NCBI RefSeq assembly: GCF_902506205.1
Contig: NZ_LR732816.1
Coordinates: 493,633-557,632 of the forward strand
From: Brevundimonas sp. G8
GTDB taxonomy: Bacteria; Pseudomonadota; Alphaproteobacteria; Caulobacterales; Caulobacteraceae
Direction: 5' to 3'
Length of the DNA: 64,000 nucleotides
A model generated the notes under the pieces. It made no database searches. It was not told the origin of the DNA and worked only from the letters and a program-made list of their open reading frames with translations. The position numbers and the translations under genes were made by a program. How positions within the stretch are numbered: position 1 is the stretch's first letter; every line of letters begins with the position of its first letter. Of the stretch, positions 28,201 to 36,406 are shown one piece after another.

Positions 28201-28726
28201 TGGCGGCTCCAGACACAGTACAATTGTCGGCATACCAAAGGCTTATTGTATCGGCGCCTGAACCCGTCACCGAGTTGAGCACGACTTGGTAATATTTAAA
28301 TGACAGCGTCACATTATCTAGAAATGGCGTAATCGTATACGACGCCTTGCTGGTCGTGATTGTTATAGGCGTGGGCGGCGCGTTCGTATTGAAGTCGGCC
28401 GTTCCAGTCATCGGATAGTATTTGGCGGTGTTGATATTCGGATTGGTGCTGCCGTTAGCCGATCCGTAGAGTCCCCATTCCAGCGTGTCGCTATTGACGC
28501 ACATATCCTTGGAGTTGCCCGACCCGGTGCCAGTGAACGTCAGGCTCGCGGACGGCGTCGTAGTGGTGGTCGCGCACGTCTGGGCAGACGCGCCCGATGG
28601 GAACGCCAACAGCGCGAAGGCGGCAAGCAACGCCAAGACAAACAAGTGCGAGGCAGCAAATCTCTTTGCTGCAACCCGCGCCATCGCGGATGAAGGGCCG
28701 CGCAAAACTGGCATTTTAAAAGACAT
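22244..28726 (-). CDS. giant repetitive autotransporter-like surface protein (TIG, Ig-like and cadherin-like repeats)
   Basis: A 2160-residue protein. A long signal peptide ends near ASAQ (46-49), followed by a cysteine-containing N-terminal domain (to about 200), three IPT/TIG repeats (about 200-455, TSISPTTGPTSGGTTV type), and nine He_PIG-type Ig-like repeats of about 92 residues with YSYAVTAGALPAG and LSGTPTAGG cores (about 460-1290). About five cadherin/VCBS-like or related Ig-like modules (YTPAADYFGADSFTYTA) precede a charged linker. A C-terminal autotransporter beta-barrel (about 1880-2160) ends in aromatic W after GGQIGLKYG. ATG at 28726 follows AGGA. It is expected to be exported by Sec and displayed on the outer membrane, with the repeats as a stalk for adhesion or biofilm. 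The function is inferred from architecture; no catalytic domain was seen. Confidence 0.88.
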   Translation of the reverse strand: MSFKMPVLRGPSSAMARVAAKRFAASHLFVLALLAAFALLAFPSGASAQTCATTTTTPSASLTFTGTGSGNSKDMCVNSDTLEWGLYGSANGSTNPNINTAKYYPMTGTADFNTNAPPTPITITTSKASYTITPFLDNVTLSFKYYQVVLNSVTGSGADTISLWYADNCTVSGAANCIGGDANPMPTNAAFTLSVSLPVMAAPTVTSISPTTGPTSGGTTVILTGTNFTGTTAVSFGATSATGFTVNSATQITATAPANTGTVNIRVTAAGGTSAVAAANQYTYLPAPTVTAISPTSGPAGGGTTVILTGTNFTGATAVTFGATSATGFTVNSATQITATAPANTGTVNIRVTAAGGTSAVAAANQYTYLPAPTVTAISPTSGPAGGGTTVILTGTNFTGATAVTFGATSATGFTVNSATQVTATAPAGTGTVDVRVTTGGGTSATSAADQFTYVAAPTITVSPATLPNASVGVAYSQTVTAGGGTAPYSYAVTAGALPTGMILSAGGGVLSGTPTAGGSFTFTLTATDSSQGGGGPFSGSRAYTLTVAAATITLSPTTLPAGGVGSAYSQTIAANGGAAPYSYAVTAGALPAGMTLASNGALSGTPSSGGSFTFTVTATDSSTGSGPYSGSRAYTLSIAAPTVTLTPATLPAATTGAAYSQTVTAGGGVAPYSYAVTAGALPAGVTLGASGVVSGTPTAGGTFNFTITATDSATGAGPYSGSRAYALTVNAAALTLAPSNLPGGQSGVVYSQALTAAGGVAPYSYAVTAGALPTGLTLNASTGAIDGTPTAQGTFNFTAAATDSSTGAGPVSVSQAYSVVIAAPTIVIAPASLSAGVAGVAYSQTLSASGGTAPYAYTISAGVLPAGLSLSSGGALSGTPTASGSFNFTVTATDATTGAAAPYAGARAYTLVIGAPTVTVDTAALPAATVAVAYSQTLSASGGTAPYSYIVTAGALPAGVSLAADGTLSGTPIAGGTFNFTITTTDSSTGAGAPFTASRAYTLTVGTATIAITPTILPNATVATAYSQALTASGGVGPYSYAMTAGALPAGLTLASDGTLSGASSAGGTFNFTISATDSSGGSGPYSGAQSYTLTVSAPTLVLSSATLPNATAGATYSATISASGGTSPYSYAVTAGALPAGVSLASDGTLSGTPTAGGTFNFTITTTDSSTGAGAPFTASRAYALTVGAATIAITPTTLPAGQVEAIYSQGLSASGGTAPYAFVVTTGALPSGLTLSSAGVLSGTPTASGSYNFTVTATDSSAGSGPFAGTQAYALVIAAPNPPVAGNVSTTVNYGSTNNPITATLTGGTSDSVAVATAPAHGAVTVSGLGFLYTPAADYFGADSFTYTASNAGGTSSPATVSITAGTPPVPVTTNVSGVSVPYASPGLAIDLSGSISGVYDSVAVTTAPAHGTISVSGAVATYQPAADYFGADSFSFTATGPGGTSSASTVSLTVASPAPPTVTPPPAVVVPPASGGVPSPVSVDLGARTQGVTDGYRVTVDARFGSGVITSSGATVTSQSVRSNGAGPQATETFQLVYTPAANFIGTDTVTVVAFGPGGDSAPATFTFQVAGKAPDLSGSVASSGTLTVSPTATLVGGPFQALRITRQPAFGTAAVQGLTIVFTPGAANGGSTSLDYVIDLPFGSSAAGRLDLTVGQVPASQTLVADTIQGRPVTVRISNAAGGPFTGAAVTSISPTTAGSAAIAGTGGTYDLTFTPQGTFSGQATISFTLTNASGTTTGTLTVTVAARPDPSLDPDVRGVASGQITAARRFSDTQVDNFQRRLEGLRDGSNGSRNGMSLNFGGVGNQDDRDPRVALRRQLGEDPRLDPGALGDDRDRDMLGLDIWSGRGRPVEQASTQTGLLNAAPAGQGAPEGGRSVGVWTSGSVDWGRQDAQGLRDSRFTTQGVTAGLDVRLNDHLIVGGGLGYGEDKTLIGDNGSTSRGKATTGALYASWRPTDGWFVDGVVGMSQLDFDSRRWVVGLLDEADGYADGERSGDVRFASASVGRTLRRQGLAADLYVRVEGRDIALDGFTETNGGVSALTWDALDQSGLSVNLGASWRWIIESRRFGALRPTARLEWSLELEDIETQGVRYADWAASPTYLVPLDGWSRDALNLNLGAEWSLSDRLMLNLGYRGMLGDASSSHGGQIGLKYGW
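27355..28115 (-). repeat. tandem 255-bp DNA repeats encoding TIG domains
   Basis: Within the surface-protein gene, three successive ~255-bp units encode the TIG domains. The second and third units (about 27600-27855 and 27855-28110) are nearly identical over their length, including silent positions, and the first differs at few sites. This implies recent duplication or gene conversion and makes copy number likely to vary between strains. Confidence 0.85.
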
Positions 28727-29099
28727 TTCACATCCTGCTCGGCCTCTCTAAGAGGCCGAAAAAATACTGCGCGCACCCAACAAGTGGGGAGGAACCACAT
28801 CGCGCTGCTGACAATCGGATTGGCTTAATTTCGTTAAGAACCAATAACCGCGGTCGCTGAACGGCAGACATGCCGCTCCCGAAGTGCGTTATGGTCGCCG
28901 CATCGGGTGTTAGAGGAGCGAACCGCGCGCTTCAGTGCAGAATCGTTGAGCGCAGCGCAGAGCAACCGCAGATTGCCAAGCTTTTCTCCAGCAACGTCAG
29001 CAAAGCGCCATGAGCGGTCGTTGGATCGCTGCCCGCATTCAGACATTTGGAACCTGCCGAGATCAGCAATCGCCTACGACTCTTTCCTAGGTCCGAGTT
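28727..29099. repeat. intergenic region with dispersed Caulobacterales-type repeat
   Basis: This 373-bp gap contains no supported gene. The stretch about 28975-29050 includes GCGCCATGAGCGG and a later AGACATTTG, resembling sequence at 30136-30175 and 37638-37660. Translated on the minus strand it gives the SxxNDRSWRFADVA-like peptide that often appears as spurious small reading frames in this order. It is treated as a dispersed non-coding repeat, with family identity from memory only. Confidence 0.45.
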
Positions 29100-29570
29100 C
29101 TAGGCGTCGAGATCCAACTTGAAGAGGCGCTTGAGCAACTCCTCCACCGCGGCTTCAGCTTTCGATAATTCTTCGTCGGAGACCCGAGGTTCGGCTTTAG
29201 AGAACATAAGATCGTACTTCAGCCGCGCGATGCTGCCCAAACGAGTCCACAGATTGCCTGGAAGCCTGACCAACTTCTGCAGCGCTGGAGGTGCCAAACA
29301 TTTCCATACCAGCAACCCTTCCAAATCTTTGTCTGAAAAGTCGTGTCTGGTGTGATTGACCAAGTATGTTTTGAACGCGGTAATCATGGTTGTCTCGAGC
29401 AGAGATAGGGCAAGCCAGTTCCGGTAGATGAGCGTCTGCCCCGAGACAGATTTGGAGGCGATCACACCTTCAAAAAGAGAGACAACGTGAGGCTTAGCCT
29501 TCGCGACAGCGTGGTTGGCTGAGTTCACGCGTTCCGCGTAGCGAGGGCGGGATTTCGGTGCTGCCGGCAC
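29100..29570 (-). CDS. hypothetical protein
   Basis: A 156-residue, mostly helical and basic protein starting at GTG 29570 with AGAAGG upstream. The same frame stays open, without a standard start, back to about 29690 and reads plausibly (VEKVFPYTKGTIETHEVGDF), so the true N-terminus may be longer and its start lost or non-standard. No family was recognised. A second candidate gene on the opposite strand overlaps this upstream extension, and only one of the two readings of 29570-29690 is likely to be right. Lower GC than the neighbouring operons suggests acquired DNA. Confidence 0.5.
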   Translation of the reverse strand: MPAAPKSRPRYAERVNSANHAVAKAKPHVVSLFEGVIASKSVSGQTLIYRNWLALSLLETTMITAFKTYLVNHTRHDFSDKDLEGLLVWKCLAPPALQKLVRLPGNLWTRLGSIARLKYDLMFSKAEPRVSDEELSKAEAAVEELLKRLFKLDLDA

Positions 29571-29616
29571 AGTCGCCTTCTTGGCTTTGAGGAAATCGCC
29601 GACCTCATGTGTCTCG

Positions 29617-30021
29617 ATGGTGCCCTTGGTGTACGGGAAGACCTTCTCAACCGACCTCCCTGCCTTAAACGAGAGTCAGGCTGTTGTCGCCGAACGAGCT
29701 GCGCGGGCGGGCCTGAGCACTAGAGGTGCCGTTTCAATCCAAGTCTATGGTTTGAATCGCCTTCGCCTTGTTCAAGAGCGCGCCGGCATCGTGCGCCGGC
29801 TTCAGTTCCTGGAAGCCCTGTTGCGTGATCTCGGGCGCATCGCCGCTGGCTTGGACAAGCCGCATCTCGACAGTCATCACGAAGTTACAGAGGCCATCGC
29901 CGGGCTTCGCCACCTGCAAGGCACGGTCCTTGCCGAGATGACATCGATGGCAGATCCGCAAGCGCCGTTCTCAGCAATCGCCAATGCGTATTTGGTCGAG
30001 TTTAGTCGGAGGGCACGCTGA
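29617..30021 (+). CDS. hypothetical protein, uncertain
   Basis: Open frame of 134 residues from ATG 29617 (a TTG at 29581 is also in frame). The C-terminal two-thirds is rich in predicted helix (RRLQFLEALLRDLGRIAAGL, HHEVTEAIAGLRHLQGTVL) with GC-rich third positions, which looks coding. The N-terminal third overlaps the possible upstream extension of the minus-strand gene and is less convincing. No family or ribosome site was recognised. It may be a gene remnant. Confidence 0.35.
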   Translation: MVPLVYGKTFSTDLPALNESQAVVAERAARAGLSTRGAVSIQVYGLNRLRLVQERAGIVRRLQFLEALLRDLGRIAAGLDKPHLDSHHEVTEAIAGLRHLQGTVLAEMTSMADPQAPFSAIANAYLVEFSRRAR

Positions 30022-30392
30022 TGCGCGTTCATTTAGGACACTTCGACCGCACTTCGGCTGATACGGTCGGCGCCGGCCTAGAAAGAGTGTCGGCCCCGCA
30101 ACAGCGCCACCCGATATGACAAACTGTTCCTTCCTTCATCGGCTGATGTCGCAGATGCGCCAGGAGCGGTCATGCGGACCAAGCCGCAAATGCGACATTC
30201 CGCGAGCGAGCCGAAGGTCCGCTTTCGGCCGGAAGGCCTTCGTCGCAAAACGCTTCCTCGCAGCCATTGGGTAGGTCCGCCATAAAGAGGAAGTCGGCCG
30301 TCGGAGGGTGAGAACGTGGAGCGCAATGGACAGGCGCCTGTGGTTGACTCGCACTTTCGGGGCGGTATGGCTTGGCTGTTCGGTAAGGGTGC
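30022..30392. repeat. intergenic region with second copy of dispersed repeat
   Basis: This 371-bp gap before the DUF4129 operon has no supported gene. At about 30136-30215 it carries GATGCGCCAGGAGCGGTCATG and ATGCGACATTCC, related to the 28.98-29.05 kb sequence. The reverse-strand translation (HDRSWRICDIS) is the same spurious peptide type. The rest may hold the promoter of the downstream six-gene operon. Confidence 0.42.
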
Positions 30393-31034
30393 ATGCTCAA
30401 GATGCAGGATAGGGCTTCGCCCACAGATGAAGCCTTGGCCAAGGCGCACGCCCGCCTCCTGCAGGACGATTCCCTCCAGTTTGACCGGATCGGCTTTGAC
30501 CGCCCGGACATCAAGACGCCCGGCTGGCTGCACTGGATCGGCGATGTCCTCCAGTTCATCGCGCCGGTGCTGCAGTGGGTGTTCTGGATCGGCCTGGCAC
30601 TGGTCGCGGCTCTGATCCTCTATGCCATCGTCCGCGAAATCCTGCGGATGCGCGCCCCGCCCGCCAAACCGACGAAGCCGAAGATCGTCGCCGAGGCGCA
30701 ATGGCGGCCCGATGCACGCGCGGCTCGCGATCTGCTGGCCGACGCTGACGCCCTGGCGGCGCGAGGCCTCTATGCCGACGCCGCACATTTGCTGCTGCTG
30801 CGCAGTGTGCAGGACATCGAACAGCGTCAGCCGCGCGCCGTGCGGGTCTCATTGACCACGCGCGAGATCGCTCGGCTGAAGGCCCTGCCCGACGCCGCCC
30901 GTCCGGCCTTCGACCTGATCGGCCGGATGGTGGAGCGCAGCCTGTTCGGCGGCGCAGCCGTCGGGGCTCAGGACTTCGCCGATTGTCGCCAGGCCTATGA
31001 GGCCTTCGCCCTGCCCGAGGGCTGGCGCGCATGA
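30393..31034 (+). CDS. DUF4129-domain membrane protein
   Basis: First gene of a tightly overlapping six-gene operon. The 213-residue protein has a soluble N-terminus (1-45), one or two adjacent membrane helices (about 50-85, FIAPVLQWVFWIGLALVAAL) and a C-terminal DUF4129-type cytoplasmic domain (about 115-200: ARDLLADADALAARGLYADAAHLLL) that resembles a transglutaminase-associated tail. The start is ATG at 30393 after AAGGG; an ATG three codons on is equivalent. Its stop overlaps the next start. The molecular role is not established. The family recurs next to MoxR/DUF58 genes. Confidence 0.82.
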   Translation: MLKMQDRASPTDEALAKAHARLLQDDSLQFDRIGFDRPDIKTPGWLHWIGDVLQFIAPVLQWVFWIGLALVAALILYAIVREILRMRAPPAKPTKPKIVAEAQWRPDARAARDLLADADALAARGLYADAAHLLLLRSVQDIEQRQPRAVRVSLTTREIARLKALPDAARPAFDLIGRMVERSLFGGAAVGAQDFADCRQAYEAFALPEGWRA

Positions 31035-32243
31035 GCCGATCAAGCAAGGCCGGCGACGGCGGCTTCTCGCCCGTCACCATGATCGTCGTCCTGCTGGTCG
31101 GGGTGGTGGCGTTGGCGGGGCTGGGCGTCCTGTCCGCCTATGCGCCGGAGCTGCGGTCGGGCAACGACGGCGGTGGCCATGCCTTGTCGCGGTCGTCCAC
31201 CGGCTTCGGCGGCCTGCCTTCGCTGTTGCGCGGCGTGGGCGTGCCGGTGGTTCTGAACCGGGGCGCGCTGACCGAGGCGTCGGACGAGAGCCTGCTGATC
31301 CTGACGCCGTCGGCTCAGACCAAGCCCGAACAGATCGACGACATCGAACATTACGGCGCCACGCTGGTCGTCCTGCCGAAATGGACGTCCGTGCCCGACG
31401 CGGATCGCCCCGGCTGGGTGCGCACCCTGGGCGTCCAGCCGCCGTCGATGGCCCTGGCCGCGCTGCCGGACGATCTACGTAAGGATCTGAAACTGATGGA
31501 GCGCAAGGGCCAAGCCACCGTGGCTCTGCGCGGTCCAAACGGCGTGCCCTTCGGCAAACCGATCCAGGTCGAAAATCTGCGCACCTTGGGCGGCCCCGAC
31601 TGGATTCCCATGGTCGTAGACGATCAGGGCCGTGCGGTGCTGGCGATGCATCGCGAGCTGCGGACCTATGTTCTCGCCGATCCCGACTTGGTCAGCACGG
31701 CTGCGCTCAAGACCCTGAACGGCGCGACCACGGCCGTCGGCCTGATCGACTTGGTGCGCGCCGCCGATGCGCCGGTGGTGTTCGACCTGACGCTGCATGG
31801 CTTCCAGCGGACGCGAAACATGCTGCGCCTGATGCTGGAGCCGCCACTGGTCGGCATGACCCTGGCGCTGGTCGCCCTGGCCGCCTTCGCCGGCTTCCAG
31901 GCCGCCGTCCGTTTCGGCCCGGCGCGCGAAAAGGGCCGGGTCATCGCCCTGGGCAAGCGTGGGCTGGCGGACAATACGGCCGGCCTGGTCCGGCTGGCGC
32001 GGCGCGAGCATCGCATGGCCGCGCCATACGCCCTGTTGGTGCGCGCCGCCGTGGCCAGGGCCATCGGGGCGCCGCGCAATCTGGACGAGGCGGCGCTGGA
32101 CGCCTTCCTCGACCGGGTCGGCCGAACCACCGGCGCGACCGAAACCTACACCGCCCTGGCCGAACAGGCCCGGGCCGCCAAGTCGCCGGCCGACCTGATG
32201 CGGGTCGCCGGCGCCCTTCATCGCTGGAACCAGGAGCTGACCC

Positions 32244-32257
<14 letters not shown>
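31031..32257 (+). CDS. DUF4350-domain membrane protein
   Basis: The 408-residue protein has an N-terminal membrane helix (about 15-38), a periplasmic-type domain (about 45-265, including [27 protein letters not shown] cut here as a DUF4350-like GATase/ThuA-like fold), a second membrane segment near 277-298 and a cytoplasmic C-terminal part. ATGA overlap with DUF4129 and 14-bp overlap with the MoxR gene indicate translational coupling. It corresponds to the DUF4350 member of the widespread MoxR-DUF58 operons. Specific function unknown. Confidence 0.8.
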
Positions 32258-33196
<939 letters not shown>

Positions 33197-33200
<4 letters not shown>

Positions 33201-34513
33201 TCTATCCCACCCGACGCGCGGTGACGGCGATGGCGGCGGGCGTTCCCGTGGCCCTGCTGGCCGGCGTCCTGACGCCTGTGGGCTGGATCGCAGGTCCGGT
33301 CTGGATCGCAGGCCTGCTGCTGCTCGTCGTCGTAGATGCCATGTCTGGCGGATCGAGGCGCGGGCTGGAGTTGGACGCGCCCAAACCCATGCGCGCGGCG
33401 GTCGGTCGGTCGGACATGGCCGGGCTGAGGGTGCAGTTCGGCGCGAAAGGCCCCGTTCCCAGGACCGTCGAGGCCGCGCTGTCTGGCGAGGCCCGGCTGG
33501 GGCTGGATGATGCGACGCGCCAGGCGACGGTGTCGGATCGCGGCGCGGCCCTGGCCTTTCCCTTCACCCCCAATCGCCGGGGCGCCGCCAGCCTGGACGC
33601 CCTGTGGGTGCGCTGGCGCGGGCCGATGGGCCTGGTGTGGAAGCAGAAGACCTTCGCGCTGGACATCGCCGCCCCTGTCCTGACCGACCTGAAATGGGTG
33701 CGCGACCAGGCGGTGCGTCTGTTCGCCCGCGACGCCCTGTTCGGCGCCAAGACCCAGCTGGAGATCGGCGAAGGGTCCGAGTTTCAGGCCCTGCGCGATT
33801 TCCAGGCCGGGATGGACCGCCGCTCCATCGACTGGAAACAGTCGGCGCGTCACGCCGCCCTGCTGGCCAAGGAGTTCCGCACCGAGCGAAACCACAATGT
33901 CATCATGGCGCTGGATTGTGGCAGGGCGGCCTGCGAGCCGGTCGGCGGCATACCGCGCATCGACCGCTTCATCCATGCGGCCCTGCTGCTGTCCTACGCC
34001 TGCCTGCGCTCGGGCGACCGGACGGGAATCTTCGCTTTCGATTCCCAGCCGCGCGTGACGACTGGCGCCGTGGGCGGGCTGGACGCCTTTCGCACCCTTC
34101 AGGCCGTGGTGGGCCGCATCGACTATTCGACGCACGAGACCAACTACACCCTGGCCCTGGCGACCCTGTCTGGCCAGCTTCAGCGTCGCTCGCTGATCGT
34201 GGTCTTCACCGACTTCACCGATTCCACGGCCGCCGAGCTGATGATCGAGTCGCTGGGGCGGCTTCTGCGCCGCCACCTGGTCCTGTTCGTCGTCCTGCGC
34301 GACGACGAGCTGGAGGGGCTGACCGCCGCCGATCCCCAAACGCCCGAGGACGTGTCCCGCGCCGTGGTCGCCGGAACCCTGCTGCGCGAGCGCGAAACGG
34401 TGATCGGGCGGTTGCGGCGCATGGGGGCGCACATCGTGGACGCCCCCGCCGAGCGCGTCGGGACCGAGGTGGTGAACGCCTATCTGGACCTGAAGCGGAG
34501 GGATCTGCTGTGA
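33197..34513 (+). CDS. DUF58-domain (vWA-like) protein
   Basis: The 438-residue protein has two N-terminal membrane helices (about 10-50), a beta-rich periplasmic-type middle, and the DUF58 region marked by [19 protein letters not shown] (near 195-215) and IDWKQSAR, followed by a vWA-like fold ([16 protein letters not shown]). DUF58 proteins are the standard partners of MoxR ATPases. GTG start at 33197 overlaps the MoxR stop, and its own stop overlaps the SpoIIM-family start. The operon context implies a membrane-associated MoxR complex. Confidence 0.9.
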
Positions 34514-35523
34514 CCGACGTGCGCCCCTCCGGCCTGCTCAAGAGCCAGCGTTTCCGCCAGGCCCGCGAAGAGGACTGGCGTCGTCTGGAACGGCTGATGG
34601 ACAAGGCCGAGAAAGGCTCCGCGTCCAAGCTGACGGACGCCGAGATCCTGGCCGTGCCGGTGCTGTATCGTTCGACCCTGTCGGCCCTGTCGGTGGCGCG
34701 CGAGACCTCGCTGGACCAAGGCCTGATCGACTATCTGGAGACCCTGTCGGCGCGGGCCTATTTCTTCGTCTATGGCTCGCGGGCGACGATCCAGGATCGG
34801 CTGGTCGCCTTCTTCCGCATCGACTGGCCCGTTGCGGTTCGCGGCCTTTGGCGCGAGACCTTGATCTCGGCCGCCCTGATGCTGCTGGGCGCCCTGGTCG
34901 GCGCCTGGCTGGTGATGCACGAGCCGGAATGGTTCTACGCCTTCGTCCCCGCCGACCTCAGCGGCGGACGCGACCCCGCCGCCTCGACTGAGACCCTGCG
35001 CGCCACGCTGGACGGGGCAGAGGACGCCCAGGGCCTGTCGGCCTTTGCCGCCTATCTCTTTACCCACAACGCCCAGGTCGCCCTGCTGGCCTTCGCTCTG
35101 GGGTTCGCCCTGTGCCTGCCGACCGGGCTTCTGATCCTCTACAACGGCGCGACCCTGGGGGCGTTCGTCGCCCTGTTCGCCAGCCGGGGTCTGGGGTTCG
35201 AGCTGGGCGGCTGGCTGCTGATCCATGGCGTGACGGAACTGTTCGCCGTCATCCTGGCGGGGGCGGCGGGATTGCGGATCGGCTGGGCTGTGGCCTTCCC
35301 TGGCCAGAGACGACGGATGGACGCCGCAGTCGAGGCGGGACGCACCGCAGCCATCGCCATGGGCGGGGTGGTGGTGATGCTGATGTTCGCCGGCCTGCTG
35401 GAGGGTTTCGGTCGTCAGCTGATCGTCGATACCGGCCTGCGTTACGGCGTGGCGGCTGCGACCGCGGTGATCTGGGGGCTTTATTTCTACGCGCCGATAC
35501 CAGGGGTCGCCCATGTCCGCTGA
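34510..35523 (+). CDS. SpoIIM-family membrane protein
   Basis: The 337-residue protein resembles stage II sporulation protein M, a family common in non-sporulating bacteria as a component of MoxR operons. A soluble helical N-terminus (1-100) is followed by about five membrane segments (about 115-135, 185-205, 210-235, 240-260, 280-335). The GTG start at 34510 overlaps the DUF58 stop (GTGA). The longer frame reaching back into DUF58 is rejected. It overlaps the RDD gene by 11 bp. No sporulation role is implied. Confidence 0.88.
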   Translation: MTDVRPSGLLKSQRFRQAREEDWRRLERLMDKAEKGSASKLTDAEILAVPVLYRSTLSALSVARETSLDQGLIDYLETLSARAYFFVYGSRATIQDRLVAFFRIDWPVAVRGLWRETLISAALMLLGALVGAWLVMHEPEWFYAFVPADLSGGRDPAASTETLRATLDGAEDAQGLSAFAAYLFTHNAQVALLAFALGFALCLPTGLLILYNGATLGAFVALFASRGLGFELGGWLLIHGVTELFAVILAGAAGLRIGWAVAFPGQRRRMDAAVEAGRTAAIAMGGVVVMLMFAGLLEGFGRQLIVDTGLRYGVAAATAVIWGLYFYAPIPGVAHVR

Positions 35524-36394
35524 ACCCGTCGCGCCGCGCACAGAACGCGCCTTCGTCACGCCCGAGGGCGTGGACCTGCGCCTGAACATCGGCGATTCGG
35601 GCCAGAGGGCGGGCGCGTTTCTGCTGGACGCCGCCATCATCATCGGCGTTCTGATCGTCTTCACCATCGCCTCGGCCTTCGCCTTCGGCGCAGGGGCGTC
35701 CATGGTCGGCGGCCCGACCGGCGCCGAGATGATCGCGGTCATCTGGCTGATCGTCTTCTTCCTGCTGCGGAATTTCTACTTCACCGCCTTCGAACTGTCG
35801 GCGGCGGCTGCGACGCCAGGCAAGCGGTTGATGGGTCTGCGGGTCGCATCGCGCGACGGCGGACGGCTGAAGGCCGAAGCCGTCTTCGCCCGCAACGCCA
35901 TGCGCGAGCTGGAGGTCTTCCTGCCCCTGTCCATCCTGGTCGCTCGCAGTCAGGAGGGTGGCGTCGAGGGCTGGATGTATCTGCTGGCCTTCGTGTGGGC
36001 GGCGATCTTCGTCTTCTTCCCCCTGTTCAACAAGGATCGCCTGCGCGTCGGCGACCTGATCGGGGGGACCTGGGTGGTGCGCACGCCGCGTCGCAAGCTG
36101 ATCCGCGACATGGCCGACGACGGCGCGGGACGGATGGCCGCCTACGACTTCACGCCGGCCCAGGTGGACGCCTATGGCGCCAAGGAACTGCACGTCCTGG
36201 AAACCGTCCTGCGTCAGGGCGACCGCAAGACCCAGCGCGACGTCGCCGACCGCATCGCCAAGAAGATCGGCTGGACGCGCAGCCCCCAGGAGGCGGACCG
36301 CGACTTCCTCAGCGCCTATTACGCCGCCCTGCGCGGCCGGTTGGAGCAGAAGCTTTTGATGGGCGTCAGACGTCGCGACAAGCACGACGTCTGA
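35513..36394 (+). CDS. RDD-family membrane protein
   Basis: Last gene of the six-gene operon, 293 residues. The RDD domain (about 20-180) has an N-terminal NIGDSGQRAGAFLLDAAII stretch with the characteristic R and D, further membrane helices, the GKRLMGLRV motif (near 103-111) and a closing DLIGGTWVV segment (near 181). The C-terminal ~110 residues are soluble and charged. ATG at 35513 overlaps the SpoIIM-like gene. RDD proteins are membrane proteins of largely unknown function. Here it probably belongs to the MoxR/DUF58 membrane complex. Confidence 0.86.
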   Translation: MSAEPVAPRTERAFVTPEGVDLRLNIGDSGQRAGAFLLDAAIIIGVLIVFTIASAFAFGAGASMVGGPTGAEMIAVIWLIVFFLLRNFYFTAFELSAAAATPGKRLMGLRVASRDGGRLKAEAVFARNAMRELEVFLPLSILVARSQEGGVEGWMYLLAFVWAAIFVFFPLFNKDRLRVGDLIGGTWVVRTPRRKLIRDMADDGAGRMAAYDFTPAQVDAYGAKELHVLETVLRQGDRKTQRDVADRIAKKIGWTRSPQEADRDFLSAYYAALRGRLEQKLLMGVRRRDKHDV

Positions 36395-36406
36395 CATCGC
36401 AGGCGA

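Noticed and set aside
28834..29046. Small minus-strand frame with an NDRSWRFADVA-type peptide
   Set aside because: This peptide type is a known artefact of a dispersed repeat in this order, and there is no ribosome site.
30078..30788. Minus-strand frame over the DUF4129 gene start
   Set aside because: It overlaps the first gene of a coupled operon and reads through the dispersed repeat.
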